64,000 bases of DNA, taken from an uncultured bacterium (GTDB taxonomy: Bacteria > Bacillota_I > Bacilli_A > RF39 > UBA660). Below the pieces are notes generated by a model, which saw only the letters and a program-made list of their open reading frames with translations, ran no database searches and was not told where the DNA came from. Both the position numbers and the translations under genes were made by a program. The stretch covers positions 1 through 64,000 of the forward strand of contig CAUERX010000002.1 of the NCBI GenBank assembly GCA_959020415.1, given 5' to 3'. Shown here piece after piece: positions 1-7,616 of the stretch; within the stretch, counting starts at the first letter, position 1; every line of letters begins with the position of its first letter.

Positions 1-23
1 TTTAAAGTTTTTTATATGTCAAA

Positions 24-80
24 TTTTTTTTTTTTTTTGGGGTTTTTTATTTTTTTTTTTATACCCCCCCCCCCCCCCCC
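24..80. repeat. Homopolymer tracts (T15, G4, T6, T11, C17)
   Basis: A run of 15 T is followed by GGGG, 6 T, A, 11 T, ATA and then 17 consecutive C. A 17-base C run is extraordinary in a genome this AT-rich. It lies about 80 bases upstream of the -10 box of the first gene. It could be a slippage-prone (phase-variable) tract or a low-quality assembly artefact near a contig edge; the sequence alone cannot decide. Confidence 0.6.
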
Positions 81-159
81 TATTGTCAATAGTTAAAGCA
101 TTATTTATTGTTATATATATTCTTTTCTAAAAATACTTTATTAACTTTTAAATATATTG

Positions 160-165
160 TATAAT
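160..165 (+). promoter_or_regulatory. -10 box upstream of the 190 gene
   Basis: A perfect TATAAT ends 24 bases before the TTG start at 190. No convincing -35 hexamer is seen; the best-placed sequence is T-rich. A purine-rich ribosome-binding stretch (AAAGGTGGG) follows at about 175-183. Confidence 0.45.
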
Positions 166-189
166 AGTTAAACGAAAGGTGGGTTTGAT

Positions 190-744
190 TTGACTAATAA
201 CAATAATGCTTCTCAAAAACCGACTAAAACAATATGGGGAGCAAGTACATCGATAAGTTTTGTTAGAAATTTTTTTGATACTAAAAATCAAGCTATTAAT
301 TATACTTTAGGTGATCTTAAGCATGTTAACGCTTATTTATCTTCAATTGTAGATATAACCAGATATGATTATTATGAAAAATTAGGAGAATTCAATGATG
401 TTATTAGTGTTCGCGGCTTAAAAAATTGGAGTAATAGTATTCATTATTTTCAAATATTTAAAGGATGGAATACTACTGGCGCTAATCATGCTATTTTAAC
501 TAGATTGAAAGCTACTGCTTATGGAATGAAGCTATCAAATGATAGATTTAATGAGGCAGAAGTATATTATTTAGACTATATATCACCTTATCCTGTTGCC
601 TCTTCTTTATTTACCTATGATGGAACTCCCTTGGATGATGTTTATAAAGCATTTGAATGTCCTAAAGTAGTAGAAAGTAGACAAACTGAGGTAAGACGTT
701 ATCAAGATATGCCCTTAGAAAAAGTAAAAGAGTTCAAATTATAA
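190..744 (+). CDS. Hypothetical protein, 184 aa
   Basis: I do not recognise this family. The product is soluble-looking, with no signal peptide or membrane segment, an Asn-rich start (MTNNNNASQ) and many aromatic residues through the middle. The start is a TTG preceded at good spacing by AAAGGTGGG, and a -10 box lies just upstream. It is a lone plus-strand gene converging on the minus-strand rluA-type gene, with a shared hairpin terminator in the gap. The C17 tract upstream could affect its expression if it varies in length. The open frame and ribosome-binding site support a real gene, but no function can be assigned. Confidence 0.7.
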   Translation: MTNNNNASQKPTKTIWGASTSISFVRNFFDTKNQAINYTLGDLKHVNAYLSSIVDITRYDYYEKLGEFNDVISVRGLKNWSNSIHYFQIFKGWNTTGANHAILTRLKATAYGMKLSNDRFNEAEVYYLDYISPYPVASSLFTYDGTPLDDVYKAFECPKVVESRQTEVRRYQDMPLEKVKEFKL

Positions 745-756
745 TGAACTCTTTTT
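726..756. terminator. Bidirectional intrinsic terminator
   Basis: The stem AAAAGAGTTCA pairs with TGAACTCTTTT around an 8-base loop. A/T runs flank both sides, so it can serve both the plus-strand gene and the convergent pseudouridine synthase, whose stop codon it overlaps. Confidence 0.85.
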
Positions 757-1402
757 AATTGAAAATATTAAATGGATAGCGGTTTGGTTTTGGTAATTCA
801 AATTTAACTACTTCTTTAGTTGTGGGATGGATAAATTCTAATCGATGAGCAAATAAAGCAATTTGATCCTTGGGAGTATTTGGATTATATTTTTGATCAC
901 CATATAATGGATAATTGCGTGAAGAAAATTGGACTCTTATTTGGTGAGAACGTCCGGTTTTTAAATTTATTTTTACTAATGATAAATTATCTTTATATTC
1001 TAATAACTCATAACTTAATTCAGCTTGTTTCCCTGTTGGAGATATTTTAACAATATTTGTTTTTTGATCTTTTTCTAATTTATCTTTGAAAGTATCGCTA
1101 TTTAGAACTTTGCCTTGAACAACAGCTAAATAAGCTTTTTTTAAAGTGTTATTTCTGATTTGTTCACTTAATCTCGAAGCGGCTTTACTAGTTTTCGCAA
1201 AAACCATGATACCTCCGACTGGTCTATCTAGACGTTGAACTAATCCAAGGTATACATTACCTGGCTTTTGGTACTTTTCTTTTAATTGTTTTTTTAATAA
1301 AGTTAGTAAGTCTTGATCTTTGCTACTATCAGCTTGAACAGGTATGTTTACGGGTTTATTAACGACTAATAAATGATTATCTTCATAAATAATATCAATC
1401 AT
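755..1402 (-). CDS. RluA-family rRNA/tRNA pseudouridine synthase
   Basis: The product converts specific uridines in structured RNA to pseudouridine. The catalytic motif is VQRLDRPVGG, with the catalytic Asp at about residue 59 of this start. A KTGRSHQIRVQ motif follows, as in RluA/RluD-type enzymes. There is no N-terminal S4 domain, so this is the short single-domain type (about 215 aa). The ATG at 1402 is chosen because family members start just before the IIYEDNHLLVVNKP strand and a GGGA stretch precedes it; an in-frame ATG at 1420 would add six residues. It overlaps the end of the upstream methyltransferase gene by 8 bases, so the two are translationally coupled. The target uridine cannot be read from sequence. 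Confidence 0.88.
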   Translation of the reverse strand: MIDIIYEDNHLLVVNKPVNIPVQADSSKDQDLLTLLKKQLKEKYQKPGNVYLGLVQRLDRPVGGIMVFAKTSKAASRLSEQIRNNTLKKAYLAVVQGKVLNSDTFKDKLEKDQKTNIVKISPTGKQAELSYELLEYKDNLSLVKINLKTGRSHQIRVQFSSRNYPLYGDQKYNPNTPKDQIALFAHRLEFIHPTTKEVVKFELPKPNRYPFNIFN

Positions 1403-2267
1403 TGCTTTCCCATCTTCCATATATTCCGCATGGTAAAATTAAATTGTTTTTAGTGACTTGTAGTCCTACTTCACCAGTTTCTACTTTACCCTCTGAATAA
1501 ATTGGCATCATTGAAGTTTTTAACATATTACCTAAAACTATATTTGAAACCCCAGTCGTATAAGAGTTTATCAATAAAAACAATGGCTTATCACTTAAAA
1601 TTTTCAAACAAGCTTCTAAAAGAACTGCTATGTTTTTTTCAAATTTCCAAACTTCTTTGTTTGGACCTCTTCCGTAACTTGGTGGATCCATAACAATAGC
1701 ATCATATTTATTTCCACGACGATATTCACGTTCAACAAATTTTAAACAATCATCAACAATAAATCTAATGGTTTGGTCTTGTAAATGACATAGTTCCATA
1801 TTTTCTTTAGCCCAAAGTGTCATTCCTTTAGAGGCATCAACTTGAACTACTTCAGCACCAGCTTTAGCGCAAGCCATAGTGGCTCCACCAGTATAGGCAA
1901 AAAGATTTAAAACTTTAATTGGTCTTTTAGCATTTCTAATTTTGTTCATCATGAAATCCCAATTAGTTGCTTGTTCAGGAAACAATCCAGTATGTTTGAA
2001 GTTAGTTGGAGTTACTTTAAATGTTAAATCTTTATAAGTAACTGTCCAATACTTAGGAAGTTTATTTTTAAAATCCCAATAGCCTCCACCTTTTTCAGAA
2101 CGGTGGTAATGCCCATCAACATTAGTCCAATTTTTATCAAACTTTGTTTCCCACATTGCTTGAGGGTCAGGTCTTCTTAAAATATAGTTTCCCCATTTTT
2201 CTAATTTTTCGCCATTGCCAGCATCTATACATTCGTAGTCATGCCATTCATTACTAATTTTTAACAT
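1395..2267 (-). CDS. Class I SAM-dependent rRNA methyltransferase (RlmI/RlmK-like, COG1092)
   Basis: Predicted RNA methyltransferase of the Methyltrans_SAM type. The SAM-binding motif I region (LNLFAYTGGATMACAKAGA) is near residues 121-139. An Asp ends the next strand (VQVDAS), and a catalytic-type DPPSYGRGPNK loop lies near residue 194. The PUA domain of E. coli RlmI is absent, so the exact base modified (m5C or m7G in 23S rRNA) is uncertain. It ends in TGA, overlapping the start of the pseudouridine synthase gene, which makes a two-gene RNA-modification operon. A structured RNA with its own promoter and terminator lies immediately upstream and probably controls it. Confidence 0.87.
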   Translation of the reverse strand: MLKISNEWHDYECIDAGNGEKLEKWGNYILRRPDPQAMWETKFDKNWTNVDGHYHRSEKGGGYWDFKNKLPKYWTVTYKDLTFKVTPTNFKHTGLFPEQATNWDFMMNKIRNAKRPIKVLNLFAYTGGATMACAKAGAEVVQVDASKGMTLWAKENMELCHLQDQTIRFIVDDCLKFVEREYRRGNKYDAIVMDPPSYGRGPNKEVWKFEKNIAVLLEACLKILSDKPLFLLINSYTTGVSNIVLGNMLKTSMMPIYSEGKVETGEVGLQVTKNNLILPCGIYGRWESND

Positions 2268-2311
2268 TTTATCACCTATTTTATTATACCTGATTACACA
2301 TAATTAGGCAA

Positions 2312-2423
2312 TAAAAAGGAGAGACACTAAGTCTCCCGAATCCCGAAATATATTCAACATATATGAATTGACACTTAACTAGCCTTGCCCCTGGCTTTTT
2401 TATTTCGGCATTCCTCCTTTATA
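2312..2423 (-). ncRNA. Structured leader RNA / attenuator upstream of an rRNA methyltransferase gene
   Basis: Read on the minus strand, a 13-position stem (GAATGCCGAAATA with TATTTCGGGATTC, one G-G mismatch; 2401-2413 and 2338-2350) encloses two small hairpins. These are AGCC/GGCT (2393-2396, 2381-2384) and ATTCA/TGAAT (2352-2368). It is followed directly by an intrinsic terminator (GGAGAGAC/GTCTCCC stem, 2318-2337, then a U run). A sigma-A promoter sits just upstream, so a transcript of about 110 nt can end here unless it reads through into the methyltransferase gene. The setting resembles the known 23S-methyl RNA motif of Lactobacillales, but I cannot confirm membership. An autonomous small RNA is the alternative. 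Confidence 0.65.
2318..2337 (-). terminator. Leader terminator before the methyltransferase gene
   Basis: Hairpin of GGGAGAC pairing with GTCTCTCC, followed on the minus strand by TTTTTATT. It lies upstream of the methyltransferase start and would act as a conditional attenuator. Confidence 0.75.
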
Positions 2424-2429
2424 TTAATT

Positions 2430-2458
2430 ATTATATGTAGTTTATTTTTAATCTTCAA
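2430..2458 (-). promoter_or_regulatory. Sigma-A promoter for the leader RNA / methyltransferase operon
   Basis: Minus-strand -35 TTGAAG (2453-2458) and -10 TATAAT (2430-2435) are separated by exactly 17 bases. The start site would fall about at 2423, at the beginning of the structured leader. Confidence 0.7.
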
Positions 2459-2530
2459 TAGTTTTTTTTTATTATAATGCTTCTTTACAGCAAGTTTTAC
2501 ACAGTTTTTGGAACTTTTCCACATTTTAAC

Positions 2531-2557
2531 AAAAAAACCAAAGAATAATCCTTGGTT
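2531..2557 (-). terminator. Terminator of the rplM-rpsI operon
   Basis: AACCAAGG/CTTTGGTT hairpin followed by a run of seven T on the minus strand, 16 bases after the rpsI stop. Confidence 0.85.
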
Positions 2558-2572
2558 TGTTTTTTTGATTGA

Positions 2573-2992
2573 TTAACGTTTTGAGAATTGTGGTGCACGA
2601 CGAGCGCCTTTTAGTCCAGGTTTCTTTCTTTCCTTAGCTCTTGGGTCTCTTGTAACAAATCCTGCTCTTTTTAAAGTTTTTCTATAACTATCTTCGTTAG
2701 CTTCATTTTCTTTATCATATTCTAATAAAGCTCTTGTAATACCTAAACGGATAGCTCCTGTTTGTCCTGTAAATCCACCACCATTAACCTTAACAACGAT
2801 GTCAAATGTCTTTTCATTATTTGTTGCAACTAAAGGTTGCATTAAATCCATAACATTAGTTTCATATGGCATGAAGTCTCTAACATCTCTACCATTAATA
2901 GTAATTGTACCTTTACCAGGTGCAACTAATTTAACTCTAGCAACAGATGCTTTTCTTCTACCAGTTCCAATGAATTCTCTTTTTTCTGCCAT
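2573..2992 (-). CDS. rpsI: 30S ribosomal protein S9
   Basis: S9 of the small subunit; its C-terminal tail reaches the P site. The [14 protein letters not shown] start, the [15 protein letters not shown] core and a basic tail ending in SKR are typical. At 139 aa it is slightly longer than the usual 130 aa. It lies 10 bases downstream of rplM with a clear AGGAGGG ribosome-binding site, forming the conserved rplM-rpsI pair. Confidence 0.98.
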   Translation of the reverse strand: MAEKREFIGTGRRKASVARVKLVAPGKGTITINGRDVRDFMPYETNVMDLMQPLVATNNEKTFDIVVKVNGGGFTGQTGAIRLGITRALLEYDKENEANEDSYRKTLKRAGFVTRDPRAKERKKPGLKGARRAPQFSKR

Positions 2993-3002
2993 TTAAACCC
3001 TC

Positions 3003-3434
3003 CTAGTCCATCTTAAGTGCTTTTGGCTGTTGAGCACTATGTGGATGGTCTCCTTCTGCGTATACAAATAATTTTTTATACATTTGTCTTCCTAATCTAC
3101 CTTTTGGAAGCATTCCTTTTACAGCTCTTTCAATCATTTCAACAGGATAATTTTCTTTCATTTGACGAGCAGTTCTTTCTCTTAAACCACCAGTAAATCT
3201 ACTATGGTCATAATAGATTTTATCATTTAACTTATTTCCAGTTAAATTAATTTTACCAGCGTTAATAACGATAACGTAATCTCCTCCATCGATATGTGGA
3301 GTATAAGTTGGCTTATGTTTACCTCTTAAAACAGAAGCAACTTTTGTAGCTAGGCGACCTAAAGTTTCACCTTCAGCATCGATAACATACCATTCTCTAA
3401 CTACATCTTCTTTTCTTTGCATGTATGTTTTCAT
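3003..3434 (-). CDS. rplM: 50S ribosomal protein L13
   Basis: L13, an early-assembly large-subunit protein. [20 protein letters not shown] near the start and [12 protein letters not shown] near residue 107 are diagnostic, and 143 aa is the family length. It is first in the rplM-rpsI operon behind a sigma-A promoter and a structured leader. In Bacilli this pair usually follows truA; here an unknown gene and two transcription breaks separate them. Confidence 0.98.
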   Translation of the reverse strand: MKTYMQRKEDVVREWYVIDAEGETLGRLATKVASVLRGKHKPTYTPHIDGGDYVIVINAGKINLTGNKLNDKIYYDHSRFTGGLRERTARQMKENYPVEMIERAVKGMLPKGRLGRQMYKKLFVYAEGDHPHSAQQPKALKMD

Positions 3435-3508
3435 AATAATTTCCTTTCTCCTTTACATTAGTAAGTTTTCCCAGGACTTACTCATGTGGGATAAATAAAT
3501 GTACCAAT
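3435..3508 (-). promoter_or_regulatory. Putative L13 leader RNA (autoregulatory 5' UTR)
   Basis: The 5' UTR of rplM contains an AGTAAGT/ACTTACT hairpin. Its loop carries TGGG, which can pair with an upstream CCCA, giving a possible pseudoknot. Leaders bound by L13 are known upstream of rplM in Bacilli; I infer a similar element from position and pairing only. Confidence 0.5.
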
Positions 3509-3512
3509 ATTG

Positions 3513-3541
3513 ATTGTACTAAAAAAATAAATAAAAGTCAA
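3513..3541 (-). promoter_or_regulatory. Sigma-A promoter of rplM-rpsI
   Basis: -35 TTGACT (3536-3541), 17-base spacer, -10 TACAAT (3513-3518) on the minus strand, just upstream of the rplM leader. Confidence 0.75.
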
Positions 3542-3595
3542 TAAAATTATATGTTTTTCTTATGTTTATATGCCTATTTTACTATTTTGTTTATA

Positions 3596-4246
3596 TTAAC
3601 TTTGCTTGCCAATAAACTTACCTTTTTCTTCGGCTGTTCCAGCGTAAGTATCTCGGGTTGAATATTTAACTTTATTAAAATAATATGTACCTCTTGTTTT
3701 TTTGACAGCAGTATATTTTTTTCTCTTTGTTTTAATGTAACTATCGTCTTCTTTAGAAAGTAGATACTCGCGAAGTGCTTGCAATTCCTCGATACTATAT
3801 TCAGGTTTACTGTTTAATTCATTGCGGTAATATTCATCGCGCAAACGTTTTTGAGATTTTCTTTTACTATCAATTAAAAACTTTCTTCTTTCTCTTCTTC
3901 CAAAATGTTCAAAAGAATCAATAAAACTGAAAGTAACTAAATCAATTATATCATCCCTAAATATATTGGTAAAAAGATGCCTTCGTTGACCTGTAAATAA
4001 TCCTTTTTCTCCTAAAATTTTTGCATCATAATATCTTTTATTTTCATCCATGCAAACATCTAAATAATAACCATCCTGTTTGGTAGCAATTACTATTTGA
4101 CCAGGAATGCTCATAAATTCTACCTTTTGAATAACATTTTCTACCGCACTTTCAGATTTTTTTTGTGTTTCAAATCGACCAAAGACATCATTAATCCGTG
4201 ACGGTTTTAATACGTATAAATTACTTGTTTGATAAACTGTTTCCAT
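3596..4246 (-). CDS. Hypothetical basic protein, 216 aa
   Basis: Not recognised. The first half contains beta-like stretches (VEFMSIPGQIVIATKQDG, then YYLDVCMDENK). The second half is strongly basic with Arg/Lys clusters (GRRERRKFLIDSKRKSQKR, KTKRKKYTAVKK), which suggests nucleic-acid contact. There is no membrane segment. It has its own extended -10 box (TGATATAAT, 4269-4277) and a CTGGGAGG ribosome-binding site 7 bases before ATG. It sits between truA and rplM, which are usually adjacent in Bacilli, so it is an insertion into a conserved operon. Confidence 0.7.
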   Translation of the reverse strand: METVYQTSNLYVLKPSRINDVFGRFETQKKSESAVENVIQKVEFMSIPGQIVIATKQDGYYLDVCMDENKRYYDAKILGEKGLFTGQRRHLFTNIFRDDIIDLVTFSFIDSFEHFGRRERRKFLIDSKRKSQKRLRDEYYRNELNSKPEYSIEELQALREYLLSKEDDSYIKTKRKKYTAVKKTRGTYYFNKVKYSTRDTYAGTAEEKGKFIGKQS

Positions 4247-4362
4247 AATAAAACCTCCCAGATATTATATTATATCACATTTTTTGTTTTTCTCTTCCTT
4301 TTTTATTTATTACACTTATGCTTTAAGAAATATGTTGATTTAATATGGTTTTGAATGGGGAG

Positions 4363-4389
4363 AAAAAAACGTATTTCAATATAATACGT
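4363..4389 (-). terminator. Terminator of the ecf-truA operon
   Basis: ACGTATT/AATACGT hairpin overlapping the truA stop, followed by seven T on the minus strand. Confidence 0.85.
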
Positions 4390-5119
4390 CTTTTAGATAT
4401 AACCCTTCTGGAGCCGCAGTTTTTCCAGCTTTCTTTCGATCTTCTTCCTTTAAGATATCAATAATATCTTCACTTTTTCTTTTTCCTTCACCAATTTCAA
4501 TCAGGGTTCCAATCATATTGCGGACTTGGTATCTTAGAAAGCCCGTTCCTAAAAATGATAAAGTTATTTTATTAACGTTTTTAATATCCCTAATTAAATT
4601 AGTTTGAACAATGCTTCTTGTATAATCTTCTTTTTCGTCATCAGCTTTGGTAAAAGACTTAAAATTATGAGTTCCCTCCAAATATTTTAGGGCTCTTTCC
4701 ATTTCAACGACGTCTAATTTTCGATTATATTGATATATATAGTCTTTTTCAATGGGATTATATTCCCCCATATTAATCACATAAATATATTCTTTAGCTT
4801 TTACATTATATCTAGCGTGAAAATCATCAGCAACTATTTCAATACTTTTAATATAAATATCTTTTGGGATTAAACTATTTAAGCCATCTTTTAATTTTTC
4901 TGGAGTGATGTGTTTCATTTCTAGGTCGAAATGAGCTTTTTGATTATAAGCATGAACCCCAGCATCTGTTCTTCCAGAAGCATGAATATCGACTTTCTTA
5001 CCTCCATTAATTGTTTTTAAGGCCTTTTCAATTTCGCCTTGAACTGTTTTTTGTTTTGGTTGTTTTTGATAACCTTTATATCTTGATCCGTCATAGGCGA
5101 ATGTCATAAAATATCTCAC
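4376..5119 (-). CDS. truA: tRNA pseudouridine(38-40) synthase TruA
   Basis: Makes pseudouridine at positions 38-40 of the tRNA anticodon arm. The catalytic Asp is in the ASGRTDAGVHA motif near residue 52. The YDGSRYKGYQKQP start and the FLRYQVRNMIGTL motif near residue 195 are family hallmarks; 247 aa is the normal length. It overlaps ecfT by four bases, so it is translationally coupled to the ECF transporter genes, the usual arrangement in Bacilli. Confidence 0.96.
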   Translation of the reverse strand: MRYFMTFAYDGSRYKGYQKQPKQKTVQGEIEKALKTINGGKKVDIHASGRTDAGVHAYNQKAHFDLEMKHITPEKLKDGLNSLIPKDIYIKSIEIVADDFHARYNVKAKEYIYVINMGEYNPIEKDYIYQYNRKLDVVEMERALKYLEGTHNFKSFTKADDEKEDYTRSIVQTNLIRDIKNVNKITLSFLGTGFLRYQVRNMIGTLIEIGEGKRKSEDIIDILKEEDRKKAGKTAAPEGLYLKDVLY

Positions 5120-5868
5120 AATATTACTCCTCTCATTATGATAACTATTACTATAGCTATATGTATTACTAATAAATAACTATCAAAGATTTGCCACTTA
5201 TTTATCCTAAAATTAGTTCTTGTTTTTTCAGTACTAAACAACCTTAAAATCATTGATGTTTTTAAATTATTTAATCTTCTTAATGATAATGTTAAAGCTG
5301 GTTTGATCATATCTTTAACAGCACTAAACCACGTTTTTAAGCTTATTCGATAGTCAATACCACGGCTAGCTTCTGATTTTAAAATATAGTTACTTTCATC
5401 GATAGCGGTAGGAATAAATCTTAGAGCTAAACTAATATTTAAAGCCAGTGTGTTTACTTTAATGTTTAAATAATTTAATGGCCACAAAACTTTTTCTAAA
5501 CCATAAACAATTTCTGTTGGTGGTGTGGTTAAAGTTAGTATAGCCAAATAAATAACAATTAAGACTATATCAATTAATATCATTGCCCCAGAGGCAAATG
5601 ATAAAGTTAGCAGTGAAGATATGATGAATGTGATTAATAACACATATCTTAAATTTTTAATTATGTGGTAATAAACTGTTAATGGAATATTAGTATTCAT
5701 AATCATGATCATAACTAGCAGAGTTAGAATTCCAGTAATTTGGAAATCTCTAGCAATTAATACCATTATTATAAAGATAATTGTGCAGATGATTTTTGAA
5801 AGGGGATTCATTCCATGAATATTTGATTTGGTAGGAAAGTATCTACCTACTGAAACATTATTTAACAT
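5116..5868 (-). CDS. ecfT: ECF transporter transmembrane protein EcfT
   Basis: Integral membrane component that couples the EcfA ATPases to substrate-binding S proteins for vitamin or metal uptake. The N-terminal VGRYFPTKSNIHGMNPLSKI region, several hydrophobic helices and the cytoplasmic coupling motif SEASRGID near residue 165 match EcfT. The second short coupling motif, normally Ala-Arg-Gly-like, is replaced by SLRRLNNLKTS around residues 195-205. At 250 aa it is near family length. It lies between ecfA2 and truA with overlaps on both sides. No S component is encoded here, so the substrate is unknown. Confidence 0.93.
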   Translation of the reverse strand: MLNNVSVGRYFPTKSNIHGMNPLSKIICTIIFIIMVLIARDFQITGILTLLVMIMIMNTNIPLTVYYHIIKNLRYVLLITFIISSLLTLSFASGAMILIDIVLIVIYLAILTLTTPPTEIVYGLEKVLWPLNYLNIKVNTLALNISLALRFIPTAIDESNYILKSEASRGIDYRISLKTWFSAVKDMIKPALTLSLRRLNNLKTSMILRLFSTEKTRTNFRINKWQIFDSYLLVIHIAIVIVIIMRGVIL

Positions 5869-6709
5869 AACGATATACGTCCTTCATTAAATCATTAATA
5901 TCGTCCCTGTATCCAATATTAATATTTTTCTTTTGTTTTACCAAATGCGAAAATTCAATTATCTTTGGCATGTTAATATGATATTTATTTAGCATTTCAT
6001 AGTCTCCAAAAATAGTATATTTATCACCAGAGGCCACAATTTGCCCTTCATTAACAACAAAGATTTGGTCTGAAACGCTGTGAAGGACATCGGTATCACC
6101 ACTGACAATAACTATTGTTTTATTATACCTTAATTTCATCATTTTAAGGAGCTTAATTAAGTGTTTACGGCTAGCAGTATCCAATCCCATTGTAGGTTCA
6201 TCAAGGAGGATTATCTTAGGGTTAAAGGCTAATATCATAGCGATAGCTACTTTCCTTTGCTCTCCGCGGCTAAGTTCAAATGGTGAACGATTTAAAAAAC
6301 TATCATTTAATCCTACCATTCTTAGTGAATCACTAACACGCTTATCTTTTTCATCTAATTTAAAGTTAAAATTTTGAAGGGCAAATTCGAGTTCTTCTTT
6401 AACGGTATTTAAGAAAAATTGTTTTTCCGGCTCTTGATAAACAACACCTATATTTGGTCTTAAGTTTTCAATATTACTAATTTGTTTTTTTGAATTTATT
6501 TTATAATCTCCAATTATAATAGTTCCACTACTTGGAAATTTTAAAGCTCCCATTAATTCTAAAATGATGCTTTTGCCTGAACCGTTTGGTCCAATTATAC
6601 TAGTGATGGTGTTTCCAGTAATTGTAAAATTTAGATCTTTTAAAATTTGAGTTTTAAGTTGAGTTCCCTCATTACATGTGTAATTAATTTTTTCAAATTT
6701 TATTTCCAT
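5858..6709 (-). CDS. ecfA2: ECF transporter ATP-binding protein EcfA2
   Basis: One of two ATPases powering the ECF module. It has Walker A GPNGSGKS near residue 40, a Q-loop in YQEPEKQFF, ABC signature LSRGEQRKVAIA near residue 147, Walker B IILLDEPTMGLD and an H-loop region VIVSGDTDVL in which the usual His is replaced by Asp. The signature is near-canonical, unlike that of its partner EcfA1. It overlaps ecfT by 11 bases and ecfA1 by 10, indicating one operon. Confidence 0.94.
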   Translation of the reverse strand: MEIKFEKINYTCNEGTQLKTQILKDLNFTITGNTITSIIGPNGSGKSIILELMGALKFPSSGTIIIGDYKINSKKQISNIENLRPNIGVVYQEPEKQFFLNTVKEELEFALQNFNFKLDEKDKRVSDSLRMVGLNDSFLNRSPFELSRGEQRKVAIAMILAFNPKIILLDEPTMGLDTASRKHLIKLLKMMKLRYNKTIVIVSGDTDVLHSVSDQIFVVNEGQIVASGDKYTIFGDYEMLNKYHINMPKIIEFSHLVKQKKNINIGYRDDINDLMKDVYRYVK

Positions 6710-7509
6710 AAATCATCCACCAACTTTTCTGGATCAAAATAAATTTTATTAATTAAATTATAAAACTTTAATTTATTAGATAAAGCAACAATAAATGGTA
6801 AATCTAATTTTGCTTTTTCAAAGTCTTCTTCGTGTTCCAAAACTTCTTCTTTTGGTCCAGATAGAATAACTTTCCCTTTATCTAAAAGAATAATTGTATC
6901 ACCATAAAGACAATCTTCTAAATTATCTGTTACCTGAATAACAGTCATATTATTTTCTTTATTAAGTCTTTTTATAATTGTTAAAACATTTTCGCGAACT
7001 TTGTTATCTAGGTTATTAAAACCTTCATCGATAATTAATAATTTGGGATTCGTAACTAAAGCAGCTGCTAAGGCAACTAGCTGCTTATTTTGAACATCTA
7101 AGGTATGGGGCTCTAATTCTAAAAAATTTTCAAGATTTAATTGTTTAGTTATATCTTTTATTTTATCTTTTATTTGTTTTGGTGGCATTTGCAAATTTTC
7201 TAATGAAAAAGCAATTTCATCCATTACGGTTTCAGCAACAAAATTTTGTTCTGGATTTTCAAAAACAACGCCAATTTTCTTTCTTATTTTTTTAAGGTTT
7301 TCCTTAATAATGGGAATTGAGTCACACATAATAACTGAGTTTCCATAAATCAGACCCAAAATTAGTTTAACTAATGTTGTTTTCCCGCTGCCGTTGGCGC
7401 CTAAAACAGTTGTAAATGAACCTTCTTTGATGGTTAAAGTTAAATTATTAAAGACAGAGATATCTTTATATTTAAAATCTAATCCATCTATTTCAATTAT
7501 ATTTTTCAT
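6700..7509 (-). CDS. ecfA1: ECF transporter ATP-binding protein EcfA1
   Basis: Partner ATPase of EcfA2. The ATG at 7509 is chosen because GTGGTGAT stands 7 bases upstream and a promoter lies just before it; a longer frame from 7590 would run through that promoter. Walker A is GANGSGKT (residues 37-44) and the Q-loop is ENPEQNF. The ABC signature, normally LSGGQKQ, reads LDVQNKQ (residues 137-143), and Walker B ends IIDEG rather than IIDEP. This suggests one of the two composite ATP sites is degenerate. It is the first gene of ecfA1-ecfA2-ecfT-truA. Confidence 0.92.
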   Translation of the reverse strand: MKNIIEIDGLDFKYKDISVFNNLTLTIKEGSFTTVLGANGSGKTTLVKLILGLIYGNSVIMCDSIPIIKENLKKIRKKIGVVFENPEQNFVAETVMDEIAFSLENLQMPPKQIKDKIKDITKQLNLENFLELEPHTLDVQNKQLVALAAALVTNPKLLIIDEGFNNLDNKVRENVLTIIKRLNKENNMTVIQVTDNLEDCLYGDTIILLDKGKVILSGPKEEVLEHEEDFEKAKLDLPFIVALSNKLKFYNLINKIYFDPEKLVDDLWK

Positions 7510-7530
7510 ACGCCAATCACCACAGTTTAT

Positions 7531-7559
7531 ATTATAATATAAAAAGCTTTCATTTACAA
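7531..7559 (-). promoter_or_regulatory. Sigma-A promoter of the ecf-truA operon
   Basis: -35 TTGTAA (7554-7559), 17-base spacer, perfect -10 TATAAT (7531-7536) on the minus strand, 22 bases before the ecfA1 ATG. Confidence 0.7.
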
Positions 7560-7581
7560 CTTGATAGGGGGGATTGGTAAT

Positions 7582-7616
7582 AAAAAGCACATAATTTTAC
7601 TTAATTATGCGTTTTT
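7582..7616 (-). terminator. Terminator of the SDR gene
   Basis: CGCATAATT/AATTATGTG stem (one G-U pair) followed by TTTTTATT on the minus strand. It starts within the stop codon of the dehydrogenase gene. Confidence 0.8.

Noticed and set aside
2400..2411. Three-codon mini-ORF (ATG CCG AAA TAA) in the leader RNA
   Set aside because: The GGAGG is only one base from the ATG, too close for normal initiation, and the bases belong to the closing stem.
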